From positions 62,001 to 126,000 of the forward strand of contig CALNWN010000002.1 in NCBI GenBank assembly GCA_940746715.1: a stretch of DNA of 64,000 nt. Reading direction: 5' to 3'. This DNA is from an uncultured Paraburkholderia sp. (lineage in GTDB: Bacteria; Pseudomonadota; Gammaproteobacteria; Burkholderiales; Burkholderiaceae). How positions within the stretch are numbered: the stretch's first letter is position 1; every line of letters begins with the position of its first letter. This document shows, piece by piece, positions 49,784-59,154 of this stretch. Below the pieces are notes generated by a model. It ran no database searches. It was not told the origin of the DNA and was given only the letters and a program-made list of their open reading frames with translations. The translations under genes were made by a program, and so were the position numbers.

Positions 49784-51286
49784 GCCCCGGCACGCCGCGC
49801 AGCGACGCGAGCTGCTCGATCGGCTGATGCGTCGGCCCGTCTTCGCCGACGCCGATGGAGTCGTGCGTGAAGACGTAGATGGCCTCGACTTCCATGATCG
49901 CGGAGAGGCGAATCGGCGGCTTCATGTAGTCGCTGAAAATCAGGAATGTGGAGCCATACGGGCGCAAATTCGACAACGCGAGACCGTTGACCACCCGCGC
50001 CCATGCCGTGCTCGCGAATGCCGAAATGCAGATTGCGGCCGCCGTAGTTGTCGTACTCGAAGCTGCCCGCGCCCTCGAATTTAAGGTTCGTTTTCGTGGA
50101 CGGCGAAAGATCGGCCGCGCCGCCGATGATCCACGGCACACGCGCCGCAATCGCATTCAGCACCTTGCCGGACGACTCGCGCGAGGCCATGCCCTTCGGG
50201 TCCGCGTCGAATGTCGGGATGTCGTTGTCCCAGCCGACCGGCAATTCATGCGCCTCGATCAGCGCGAATTCGCGCGACAGCTCCGGGTATTGCTTACTGT
50301 AGGCGTCGTATTTCGCCTGCCATTCCTCGCGCGCCGCCTTGCCGCGCGCGCCGATGCCCTCGGCAAAGCGCTCGTGCACGCCATCGGGCACATAGAAGAA
50401 TTTGTCTTCAGGCCAGCCGTAAAACTTCTTGGTGAGCGCGACTTCCTGCACGCCGAGCGCTTCGCCGTGCGCGGCCGCGCTGTCCTGCTTGTTCGGCGAG
50501 CCCCAGCCGATGATGCTGTTGACCACGATCAGCGTCGGCCTGTCCGTCACGCTTTTTGCCTCGACGAGCGCCGCCGCGTCGTTTGCATCGTCGACGTGCA
50601 GCGTATGCCAGTGGTAACCGCGAAAACGGCTCTCGACGTCGTCGCTATAGGCGAGATCGGTGCGCCCTTCGATCGTCACGCGATTGCTATCGTAAATCCA
50701 GATCAGGTTAGAGAGCTTGAAATGGCCCGCGAGCGAGGCCGCTTCATGCGAGATGCCTTCCATCATATCGCCGTCGTCGCACAGCGCGTAGACGCGGTAA
50801 TCGAAAAGCGGCGCGTCCGGCCTGTTAAAGCGGTTCTCGTACCAGCGCGCCGCCATCGCCATGCCAACACTGTTGCCGAGGCCCTGGCCGAGCGGACCCG
50901 TGGTCGTTTCGACGCCTGTCGTCATGCGGTACTCCGGGTGGCCCGGCGTTTTACTGTCGATCTGCCGGAAGCGCTCGATGTCCTCGAGCGACACCGCGGG
51001 TTGCCCGGTGGGCTTGCCGTCTTCGTCGACAGCCTTCACGTTCGCGAGATGCAGCAGCGAATACAGCACATCGACGCATGTCCGACCGACAGCACGAAGC
51101 GGTCGCGATTGGGCCACAGCGGCTCGTCCGGGTCATAGCGCAGATGGTTTTGCCACAGATGATGGCGACCGGCGCCAGTGCCATGGGCGTGCCGGGGTGG
51201 CCGGAATTGGCCTTCTGAACAGCGTCCATCGACAGCGTGCGGATCGTATTGATGCACAACTGATCGAGGGCGGGATCGTTTTGCAT
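49735..51286 (-). pseudogene. tkt: Transketolase, three frameshifts and a lost 3' end
   Basis: Thiamine-diphosphate enzyme of the non-oxidative pentose phosphate pathway. ATG 51286 follows [37 protein letters not shown]. Frameshifts near 51160 and 51070 bracket [20 protein letters not shown]. The long middle frame has TGVETTTGPLGQGLGNSVGM, the ThDP motif YALCDDGDMMEGISHEAASL, and [14 protein letters not shown] third shift near 50005 precedes [20 protein letters not shown] and [20 protein letters not shown]. The gene ends after [15 protein letters not shown], where antisense zapE sequence begins; about 200 C-terminal residues are gone. Another transketolase copy would be needed elsewhere in the genome unless phosphoketolase metabolism replaces it. 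Confidence 0.85.
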
Positions 51287-51531
51287 GGGACACTCCTTGT
51301 TCGGCCGTTGGGACATTGCCAGCGCGCTCATGCGGCGTCGCAGGCAAACGATGGTCGGGCGCTATTCAAACGGTATTCATGGGACGCGACGCGCGAAGAA
51401 CCCGGCAAGCCTTGACGATGATGCGCCGATGCACACAAATCTGCACGCAGCGTGACATCGCTCGGCGCTGAAAGGATTGTATTGAGGCCCGCGGAGGCAA
51501 AGACGCCCCACACGAGGGCAAGCGACGGACC

Positions 51532-52074
51532 CTACGCAGCATTCAGCCAGTGCTCACAAAGCGGACCGTGTTTGCCGTCGACGGGATCCAGCCGCGGGAA
51601 CGGCAATGCGTGCATCGCCGCGAGTTCCTGCGGCGTGAGCGCTTCGCGGCGAATGTCCCACTGCTGACCGGCCGGATAGCCGGCCACCACGCGAAAGTGT
51701 CCCTGAAACGATTGCAGACAATGACCGGTGCCGGCGGGCAGCAGCACGTCGCCAGCGGAAATGCTCACTACCTTGCCGCCCGGACCACCGACGATCACTT
51801 CCGCGGATCCCTCGCTTACGCCGAGCACTTCGTGCGCGGTGGAGTGGAAATGGTGGTAGTCGAAGATGCCGTCGCGCCACTGTGGCGGCCATTCGTTGCG
51901 CGCGAACAGCACCTCGAACGCGGCCGCGACATCGCCGATTGCGGGATCGATCGCCTGCCGGTAAAGCAGGACCGGCAGCTTGCGATTATTCGGTACCCAA
52001 TCGTGCGGTTCGAGCATGAAGGCTTAGTACTCGGTTTGCGCGGCGTCGAATGCGTGCTTCGAATTTTCCTGCAT
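51532..52074 (-). pseudogene. Cupin-domain protein with an early TAA
   Basis: ATG 52074 opens MQENSKHAFDAAQTEY; TAA 52024-52026 (codon 17) interrupts it before AFMLEPHDWVPNN. The cupin core is YHHFHSTAHEVLGVSEGSAE, VIVGGPGGKVVSISAGDVLL and PAGTGHCLQ, with the expected His residues. Initiation at ATG 52017 would give 161 residues with the whole cupin barrel, so function may survive with a shortened N-terminus. A C to T change at a Gln codon is one explanation for the TAA. Substrate unknown. Confidence 0.65.
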
Positions 52075-52232
52075 ATCTGGCTCCTGTGCGTAGCGATGCA
52101 CGCCCGATGCGTGCACATCGGGCAACGGGCGACCTTGCATCCACGCATAAAGCGCGCCTGCCCCCGTACCTTCACTACGCATGCGATGCGCGCCCACGCA
52201 TCACGCATGCCGTCGCCGCCCATACTGCAGCA

Positions 52233-52415
52233 TCACCCCCCGCCGATGCCTTGCAACACTTTTCCCGTGCCGCCGCATACCGTGCATTGCGTTCCTTCCA
52301 CTTTGCCGGTTCCGTGGCAGGCGCGGCAGATGTCTTCGCCGACGCCGGGTGCGTCGGGCGGCGCTTCGTCGCCGGGATTCAGGGGTTCGTTGTCCTGTTG
52401 CACGTGCCTCTCCAT
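52233..52415 (-). CDS. DnaJ-type zinc-finger small protein
   Basis: 60 residues from ATG 52415 (MERHVQQDNEPLNPGDEAPP). Two CxxCxGxG repeats, CRACHGTGKV and CTVCGGTGKV, match the DnaJ central zinc finger and should bind one zinc ion. No J-domain. Probably a cytoplasmic chaperone-like or regulatory small protein of unknown role. Intact. Confidence 0.75.
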   Translation of the reverse strand: MERHVQQDNEPLNPGDEAPPDAPGVGEDICRACHGTGKVEGTQCTVCGGTGKVLQGIGGG

Positions 52416-52428
52416 TCGTTTGACACGC

Positions 52429-52774
52429 TCAGTTCTGATGCGATGCGCGGCCGCCGCCGCCCGCAGGCTCGCCATGCGTGCCCGTGCCGAGCGGAACCTC
52501 GGCGGTCTGCTCGGGATGCTGATTCGAGCGAGGCGGATTGGTTTCTTTATCGACGCCCGTCTGCACGAGCGGCTCGATGCCGAGCGGGCTCGGCTCGACG
52601 TAGTGCGTGCCGCTCGGCTGGTTGCGCTCTTTCACTTCAGGCGCGAGTTCGGCTTCGGCCTGATTGTGGCGAGCCGGTTCGGTCTGCACCGCAGGCTGCG
52701 GGCCCCACGGTGCCGGACGAACATCCCGACGATCCGAATCGCGGCAACACGATCTCGCCGTCGCTCGGCGGCAT
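52429..52774 (-). pseudogene. Hydrophilic hypothetical protein, probable frameshift
   Basis: ATG 52774 after CAAGG gives MPPSDGEIVLPRFGSSG. A change to the next frame near 52720 leads into DVRPAPWGPQPAVQTEPARH, VKERNQPSGTHYVEPSPLGI and TNPPRSNQHPEQTAEVPLGT, ending at 52429. The composition is Pro/Gln/Glu-rich and probably disordered. A GTG at 52803 overlapping the upstream stop (GTGA) is an alternative start that gives one uninterrupted frame but an unnatural Cys/Arg-rich beginning. Function unknown. Confidence 0.4.
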
Positions 52775-52799
52775 GCCTTGACGCGTGCGCACGCCGCCG

Positions 52800-52994
52800 T
52801 CACTTTTCCGGCGAAGCGCGGTCGGCCGTGTCGTAGGGTCCGATCTCCGGCGCGCCGTCGAACGGAAACAGAATCCTCCTGTCCGCTTTGCGCAGGACCT
52901 TCAGTCCACCTACGTAACGGCCGTCGCCTGTGCCGTGATAGCTGGCGAAAATCTCGAACTCGTCGTCAGCAACGTCGGCCTTGTGTCGCGCCAT
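52800..52994 (-). CDS. Conserved small hypothetical protein, 64 residues
   Basis: Begins MARHKADVADDEFEIFASYH and continues GTGDGRYVGGLKVLRKADRR ILFPFDGAPEIGPYDTADRA. An AAGGA lies upstream of ATG 52994. The compact beta-rich pattern and even composition indicate a real protein, and I recall similar unnamed proteins in Burkholderia. Function unknown. Intact. Confidence 0.65.
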   Translation of the reverse strand: MARHKADVADDEFEIFASYHGTGDGRYVGGLKVLRKADRRILFPFDGAPEIGPYDTADRASPEK

Positions 52995-53202
52995 TTCTGC
53001 GTCCTTGTCCCTTGTTTACGGTGCTCGATGTTTGATGTCCGGCCAGGCACCCACGCTGTGCCGCGCGATGTCGTGTGCATTGCGCGTGACCGAACGGAGC
53101 AACGCCCGTTCCACGTGCGAAAGCCCCTTCGCAGAAGGCGATGGAGGGATCGGATGAGACCCGCGCATTGCGCGCAGGCGGCGAAACAAAGTGGAGGTAA
53201 CG

Positions 53203-53412
53203 ATGACCGTGCCGAACCCGCATGACGCAGCAACGTCGGTCATGCACACGCCGACGCCGCCCGAGATCGATCCCGACCCGCCGCCCGCGCCCGACGACGA
53301 TCCGGGCAGCCCACCAGGCGCGCCCGAAGGCGAACCGCCCGCACGGCCGCCGCCGGTGCATGCGCGCTCACCGTGCGCCGCGTGCCGGCCATCGGCTTGT
53401 GTCTGTGGATAG
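53203..53412 (+). CDS. Small Pro-rich hypothetical protein
   Basis: 69 residues from ATG 53203, six bases after GGAGGT. It is dominated by Pro, Asp and Gly (PTPPEIDPDPPPAPDDDPGS) and ends in a short Cys-containing tail (CAACRPSACVCG) that may result from a late frame change. Function unknown; probably disordered. Confidence 0.45.
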   Translation: MTVPNPHDAATSVMHTPTPPEIDPDPPPAPDDDPGSPPGAPEGEPPARPPPVHARSPCAACRPSACVCG

Positions 53413-53454
53413 CCGCGCTCGCAGGTGGGTACAGCGAGGCCGTCAGTTAGCGGA

Positions 53455-54561
53455 TCAGAACTGATGCAGCATGCCCACGTAAGCGCCGGTCTGCGATTCG
53501 CCGACGAGCGGGCTCGTGTTGCTCGTCGAGTCGCGCGGCGACGCCTGCAGCGAAAAGTTGGCGTTGCTGCTGTTGCGCACGTAGCCCACGGTGCCGTAGA
53601 CGAATGTGCGCTTCGAGAGGTTATAGGTGGTGCCGAGCACGTACATCATCGCGTGACCGGACGGATCGTGTGCGGTGTCGCCCGTGCCGTCGCCGACTTT
53701 CACGTAGTAGCCGCCCGCGGTCACGGCCCAGCGCGGCTGGAAATTGTAGGTGGCGCCGAGCCAGTAGTGGTCGGCGGTATCGGCCACGCCTGCCGGCGAA
53801 TCCGGCGCCGAATAATGCGTGTAGGCGCCCTGGATCTTCACCGCGTCGAAATGCACGTTGGCCCCGACGAAGTATTCGCGCGAGCTCTGGAAGATGTTCG
53901 AGAACCGTCCGTTGCTGTCGCGCAGTTCGTCGTAAATGCCGCGCACGTCGAAGAGTTGGGAATGATAGGTCAGCATGATGCCGTCCGAGCGGCCGAACTC
54001 GCCACTCGCGCCGCTGTTGAACGCGCCGGGCTGATTGCCGAATGCATACTGCGCCTAGACGTCAAAGCCCCAGAAAACCGGGCTGTGATATTCGACGTTG
54101 TTGCTGGTTTGTTGCCAGTTGCGTCCGCGCACGAGCGACGCCGACGAAAACGCCTGTTGCACGAAGGGATCGAATTCCCACACGCCGTCGCTGTCGATGG
54201 ACAGATTGCGTCCCGCCTGCAGCGTGCCCCATTTCTGGCTGCTCAGTCCGACAAACGCGCGCCGCGACCAGAGCCGTCCGCCGCTCGTCGTGCCGTCCAT
54301 CACCTGCAGGCCCTTCTCCAGATTGAAGATGGCTTTGAGCCCGCCGGCCAGCTCTTCGCTGCCCTTCAGGCCGAGCATGCTGGTGCCCCAGTCGCCGCCC
54401 TCCGCGCGCCAGCGGCTCGAATTTCCGCCCAAACCGTTGTTGATGTGATTCATGTATTCGATACTCGCGTCGAGACGGCCATAGAGCGTCACGCTCGTTT
54501 GACCGTAGGCGAGCGGGCTGACTACCGCGAGCGCGGCCACCAATTTCGTATGTAGTCTCAT
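53455..54561 (-). pseudogene. Gram-negative porin (OmpC-like) with an internal TAG
   Basis: An outer-membrane trimeric porin of about 368 residues. Signal peptide MRLHTKLVAALAVVSPLAYG, then QTSVTLYGRLDASIEYMNHI, LGLKGSEELAGGLKAIFNLE, LWSRRAFVGLSSQKWGTLQA and NNVEYHSPVFWGFDV. TAG 54055-54057 precedes AQYAFGNQPGAFNSGASGEF; CAG to TAG explains it. The rest, AVTAGGYYVKVGDGTGD and the C-terminal TGAYVGMLHQF with the terminal Phe of outer-membrane barrels, is in the same frame. As written, only half a barrel would be made and degraded. Otherwise fully preserved, so the stop is probably recent. Confidence 0.88.
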
Positions 54562-54869
54562 TGTCTCGCCATGATTTCTTGTGATGTTTTCTTGCGACCT
54601 GTTCTAGCGACGCCGGGCTAGCAAGGCAGAGACCACGCACTCTGCGGACCGAACGCCACGCATTGCCGCCGAACTATAGGCGATGGGGACTTCAGCCTCT
54701 ATCTGTTTTACGCAATAGACTCTTGCGACGCACGCACGTCGCTTTTTCGCGACCTAGCGCAAACCGGCGAGTCGAAAGCCGGCCAAGTTAAGATAGCCGC
54801 TCATTCAGCATGAGCCGCGGGGGTTATCCTGCCGGCCCCGTGACGTGCCACTTTTCCTGCCGGATTCCG
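54562..54869. other. Divergent intergenic region of the porin and CobS-like genes
   Basis: About 300 bases without a gene, somewhat less GC-rich around 54670-54740. It should hold the promoters of both divergent genes. No confident promoter or operator was identified. Confidence 0.4.
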
Positions 54870-56088
54870 ATGAACGCGCCTGATCTGATCGAAGAACAAC
54901 ACCTTGGCCTCTATCGACGCACGACAGAAAACGCCGTGGAGTGGTGGCGCGTGAGCGTCGCGGACCGGCCAGAGACCTACCGGCTCGAACACGGTGTCGA
55001 TCACGGCGAGCGGCACGGCGCCGTCGATCTCGATCTGGTGGTCGATGCCGAAAACCTGCGCGCCAAGCTGAAGAAATGGCGCCGCGAAGGTTTCGCGCTG
55101 CAAACCGCTGACGACACCGACATTGCACCCGCGTCCGAGCGCGACGAATTCATGCCGCAATTGCAGCGCGCCGCGGCGCACGCGCGGCAAGGCGGGACGA
55201 GACGCCACGCGAAGCGACGACCGTGCGCATTGGCGGTATCGACGTGCCTTGCGGCGCCGGCCACCCGCTCGTGCCGCGCGTGAACCCAGCGTACCTCTTT
55301 TCCGCGCGCTTTGACGACGTTCTCGAAGACATCGTCGAAAACCGGCGCGTCATTCTGATCGGGCACACGGGCGCCGGCAAGACCAGCCTGATCGAGCAGG
55401 TCGCCGCACGTTCGCATCACGGCGTATTGTGATCTAACATGAACGGCCAGACCACCGTCGGCGACTTCGTCGGCTTCTGGACGGTCAGGGCGGCGAAACG
55501 CTGTGGGTCGACGGCGTGCTGCCCACGGCGATGCGCGAAGGCCTGTGGCTGATCGTCGACGAAATCGACTTTGCCGAGCCGTCGATCCTCGCCGCGCTAA
55601 CCGCGGTGCTCGAACCGCACGGCCGTCTCGTGCTGAAGGAAAAGGGCAACGAAATCGTCGCGCCGCATGCATCGTTCCGGCTCTTCGCAACCGCCAACGT
55701 GGTGGGTGCCATGAGCCAGTTCCGTCATCTGTATCAATGTGCGAATCTGATGAATGAGGCATTTCTCGACCGCTGGCGCGTGTATCTGCTCGACTATCTG
55801 TCGCCCGCCGAAGAGACCAACGTGCTGGTGCGCACGCTCGCGCCGCATATGACGCGCCCGCTGGCCGTCACGCTCGCTGCCATTGCCGCCGACTGCCGCG
55901 CGGCCTTCGCACGCGAGGACCTGTCGAGCGCGTTCTCCACGCGGCGTCTGCTCGACTGGGCCGAACTGATGCTGCGCACCGGCGACCCCGAGCGCGCGGC
56001 CGGCCCTGCGATCTACGCGAAGGTGAGCCCCGAGGATGCCGCGCTGATTCGCGGCATCATCCGCCATCACATCGCGCCGGCAGGCTGA
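54870..56088 (+). pseudogene. MoxR/CobS-like AAA ATPase with an N-terminal extension, two frameshifts and a TGA
   Basis: An ATPase resembling cobaltochelatase CobS and the CbbQ/MoxR group, which work with VWA partners on metal insertion or complex remodelling. An N-terminal region of about 110 residues (LIEEQHLGLYRRTTENAVEW; LRAKLKKWRREGFALQTADD) is separated by a frameshift near 55195 from VRIGGIDVPCGAGHPLVPRV. Walker A is VILIGHTGAGKTSLIEQVA. TGA 55430-55432 splits HHGVL from SNMNGQTTVGDFVGFW (CGA to TGA fits). A frameshift near 55483 precedes GGETLWVDGVLPTAMREGLW and Walker B LIVDEIDFAEPS. The end ALIRGIIRHHIAPAG stops at 56088. Start ATG 54870 is tentative. The VWA partner follows eight bases later. 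Confidence 0.78.
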
Positions 56089-56095
56089 CGCCAGC

Positions 56096-57860
56096 ATGAA
56101 CGCCCGGCATGCACTGCGCGACGTGCACGGCTTCGCGTTCGAATCGACGCTCGGCAAGATCGCGCGCGTGCTGACCGGGCAGTACGGCGTCGCGGTCGTA
56201 TTCAGCCCCGACGACCCGCGCGTCGAACCCGGCCGCATTTGTGATACCCGACTACGCGCTGGAAGGCGGCGTCGAGCGCGACGTGCTGATCGGCTACCTG
56301 GATCTGCTGGTCGCGCGGGCAAAACATGCGTCGCCCGGCGAGCTCGACGCATTGCCGCGAGGCGTCACGGCCAATCTGGCACAGGTCATCGACGATCGCC
56401 GGGTGTGCGCGCAACTGCTCGACGAATATCCGGGCGCGCGCTGGTTCATCGGCACATTGCGCCAGCATGCCGCCGAACGCGCGCGTGAGCGCTGGCCGAA
56501 ACTGCATTGGCGCGACCGGCTCGTGTGGCTTGTGGAGCGCGCCTTGTGGGACGAACAACCCACCGCCGCCGAGGCAAGCCACTCGCTGCTTGCAGCCCTG
56601 CATGCCGCCGGCGACATCCTCACGCAGGCGCGCGCGAGCGGCTCGACCGCGCACAGCATCGACGCGGCGCACGCACTGGTAACGCGCGTGCGCGCATTGT
56701 CGGCGGGCGACGTCAACACAATGACCTTTACGGCCGGCCCGGTTGAAGATATCGACACGGACACGGCGCCATCGTCCGCACCATTCGACGATTCGCCGCG
56801 GCCCGAAGCCGACAACGCGGACGAGGCGGACAACGCCGCGACGTCGCGGCCTTCGGACAAAAGCCGCGGCGCGCAGTCGGAGAACGCCGTCGGCATGGCG
56901 CAGACGCTGGCCGGCGCACAGCAGCCATCCAGTGACTCGCACGACGCGGCAGGCGGGCCGCGAGGTTTCGCGCGGCCGCAGCTGTCGCTGCCGCTCGCGA
57001 CCGAGTTCGATGAAATCACCGACCTCACAGGCCAGGGCGACAGTGCCGCATGGCGTGAATTGCGGGCGCGGGCGCGCGCGGACACCGCACCGCTGAAGGA
57101 CAAGCTGGAGCGCGCGCTCAGCGCCGACGAGCGCATCCGCTGGCGCCGCGAACAGGAACGCGGCGAGCTCGACCGCACGGCGCTCGCGCGGCTCGCGACT
57201 TCGCCGGGCTACCGCACGCCGTTTCGCACGCAGCGGCCGTCCAAAGGCCGCGACGTGGCGGTGACGCTGCTGATCGATCGCAGCGGTTCGATGGCGGGCC
57301 GCAAGATCGAACTCGCGCGGCTCTGCGCCAGTGCATTGTGCGATGCGCTCACGCAGCTATCGTTCGATTGCGAGGTGCTTGGCTACTGCTCGCTCGAATC
57401 GGCGCGGATGCAGCAGCTCTACACGCGCCAGCGCGCGGCCGGCGCGGATTTGCGGCGCTACAACCGCTTCGTCGAACGGCTCGATCTGAAGGTCTACAAG
57501 CGCTTCGGCGCGACCGATATGAGCGGTATCGCCGCGCTCGACTGCGGTCACGAGAATCCGGACGGCGAGGCGCTTGCCTGGGCTGCCGCGCGGCTTGCGG
57601 AGCATCCGGCCGGGCGGCGCATCCTGATGGTGTTTTCGGACGGCTATCCGTCCACCGGCGACGGCGACCCGCAGGTGCTGCGCAGCGATCTGCGCGAACG
57701 CGTGGCGGCAAGCGGCCAGCGCGGCATCGAGCTCGTCGGCATCGGCGTGCTGACCGATGCCGACGAGGACTTCTATCCGCACAACGTGGTGGTGAGCCGT
57801 CTCGCGCAATTGCCGTCGACGGTGTTCTCGGTGCTGAGTTCCATGCTGCTCGTGCGCTGA
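56096..57860 (+). pseudogene. CobT-like VWA-domain protein, one frameshift
   Basis: Partner of the upstream CobS-like ATPase. ATG 56096 gives MNARHALRDVHGFAFESTLG. Near 56238 one extra T shifts the frame between VEPGR and VIPDYALEGGVERDVLIGYL. The long second frame has an acidic, low-complexity linker (about 56740-56960) and a C-terminal VWA domain with an intact metal-ion-dependent adhesion site: VTLLIDRSGSMAGRKIELAR, YKRFGATDMSGIAALDCGHE and RRILMVFSDGYPSTGDG. The layout resembles CobT, but no cobalamin genes are nearby, so the client protein is unknown. The frame is open from 56241, so a restart could give a nearly complete protein. Confidence 0.78.
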
Positions 57861-57891
57861 CCCGACGCGTGCCTGTTGCCGGGTTTCATGC

Positions 57892-58571
57892 TCAACGGCT
57901 CACCGCCGGCGGCATCGTCGCGATGGGAATCAGGAACTCAGAGAAGCCCGTCAGCATGATCTGCACGCCGATGCACAGCAGCAGAAACGAAGAAACGCGC
58001 ATGGCCACCTTGGTGCCTTCGGCGCTGAGATAGCGGGCGAACACGACCGAGCGGCTGTAGACTAGGTACACGGTCAGCGCAACCGCGAGCGTGATCACGA
58101 CCGACGCGATGCCCGAGAGCACGAACTCGGACAGCTTATGCGTGCGGTTGGCAGTCAGCGCGATGGCCGTGGCGATCGAGCCGGGCCCGGTGGTCAGCGG
58201 AATCGTCAGTGGGAAAAAAGCCCGCGCCTTTGCGTTTTCGGCGTCCACGCGCTTCACGCCCGGCTGCTCGGCGGGCTGCGTGTCGGGCGCATTCAGCATC
58301 TGCCAGCCGCCCACTGCGACCGCGAGGCCGCCGCCGATGCGCAGCGCCTCCATCGAAATGCCGAAGAAATGCAGGATCGGCGTACCGATGAAAACGCCAC
58401 CAGCAGCACGCAAACGACATTGATCGCGATCTTTCTCGCGAGCGCCGTGCGTTCTTCGGCCGTCAGCGAAGCGGTCCGGTCAAGAAAAACAAAAGCCACG
58501 CCGATCGGGTTGATGATGCTGATGAGCCCCGTGAAGCCAAACAGAATTTCCGAGATCAGACTTTCGACCAT
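57892..58571 (-). pseudogene. MarC-family integral membrane protein, one frameshift
   Basis: ATG 58571: MVESLISEILFGFTGLISII, NPIGVAFVFLDRTASLTAEE and KIAINVVCVLLVAF. Near 58396 one base is off and FIGTPILHFFGISMEALRIG continues in the next frame, through FFPLTIPLTTGPGSIATAIA, VLSGIASVVITLAVALTVYL and FLLLCIGVQIMLTGFSEFLI. Six membrane segments, with NP and TTGPGS motifs typical of MarC/YchE proteins. Function in the family is unsettled. Convergent with the CobT-like gene. Confidence 0.8.
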
Positions 58572-58938
58572 ATGCGATCCGTATCGAGCGGCGGCCCGGG
58601 CATTGCGACTGCTAGGGGGCGTGCCGCGCCGTGTGGTTGAACCGGAGGCGCGGAACCCTCAGAGCCTGCGCGCGCTGCGTGGCCAGCATCATATCGCGGC
58701 GCGATATAGATTCACGGAAAAGGCGTGCCGGTCGGGCATGCGCCGCGGGTCGCCGGTTGCGACGCTCGCCCATTGCAACGCAGCAACAGCTCGCGGGCAA
58801 TGCGCCGATCGATGCGCACGCAACTTTCAGACAGCCTACATTTTTTGAACTGCTTTACGTGACGGAAGCATCCGGCATACAGTCCCCAGCGAAGCTGCAC
58901 TTTCAACGAGACGTACTCACAGTTCGAGGAGTTGCCCC
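58572..58938. other. Gap upstream of the DUF3311-symporter operon
   Basis: About 370 bases with no supported gene. The right half is less GC-rich and should carry the operon promoter; a GAGGAG ribosome binding site precedes ATG 58939. No operator was identified. Confidence 0.4.
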
Positions 58939-59154
58939 ATGTTGCTTCGTGTACTCGCCGCGCTGCCGTTCATCGGCATTCTGCTCGGTGTTCCGTTTGT
59001 GAACCGCGTCGAGCCGCTCCTGCTCGGCATGCCGTTCGTGCTGGGCTGGATCGTCGCGTGGGTAGTGTTGAGTTCGATCATCATGGCGATCATCTATCGT
59101 CCGGACCCGTCAAATCGGCAGATTGCGGCGGACAGCGAGGAGGTCCGCCCATGA
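58939..59154 (+). CDS. DUF3311 small membrane protein
   Basis: 71 residues, two membrane segments: VLAALPFIGILLGVPFVNRV and PLLLGMPFVLGWIVAWVVLS, then a polar tail. The pattern is DUF3311, whose genes commonly precede sodium:solute symporter genes. GAGGAG lies seven bases before ATG 58939. The stop overlaps the symporter ATG (ATGA). Probably an accessory subunit. Intact although the symporter is broken. Confidence 0.85.
   Translation: MLLRVLAALPFIGILLGVPFVNRVEPLLLGMPFVLGWIVAWVVLSSIIMAIIYRPDPSNRQIAADSEEVRP

Noticed and set aside
54870..57860. The AAA ATPase plus VWA pair as a possible new defence system.
   Set aside because: Motifs and order match the known MoxR/CobS with CobT-like VWA arrangement; there is no nuclease, toxin or other effector nearby.
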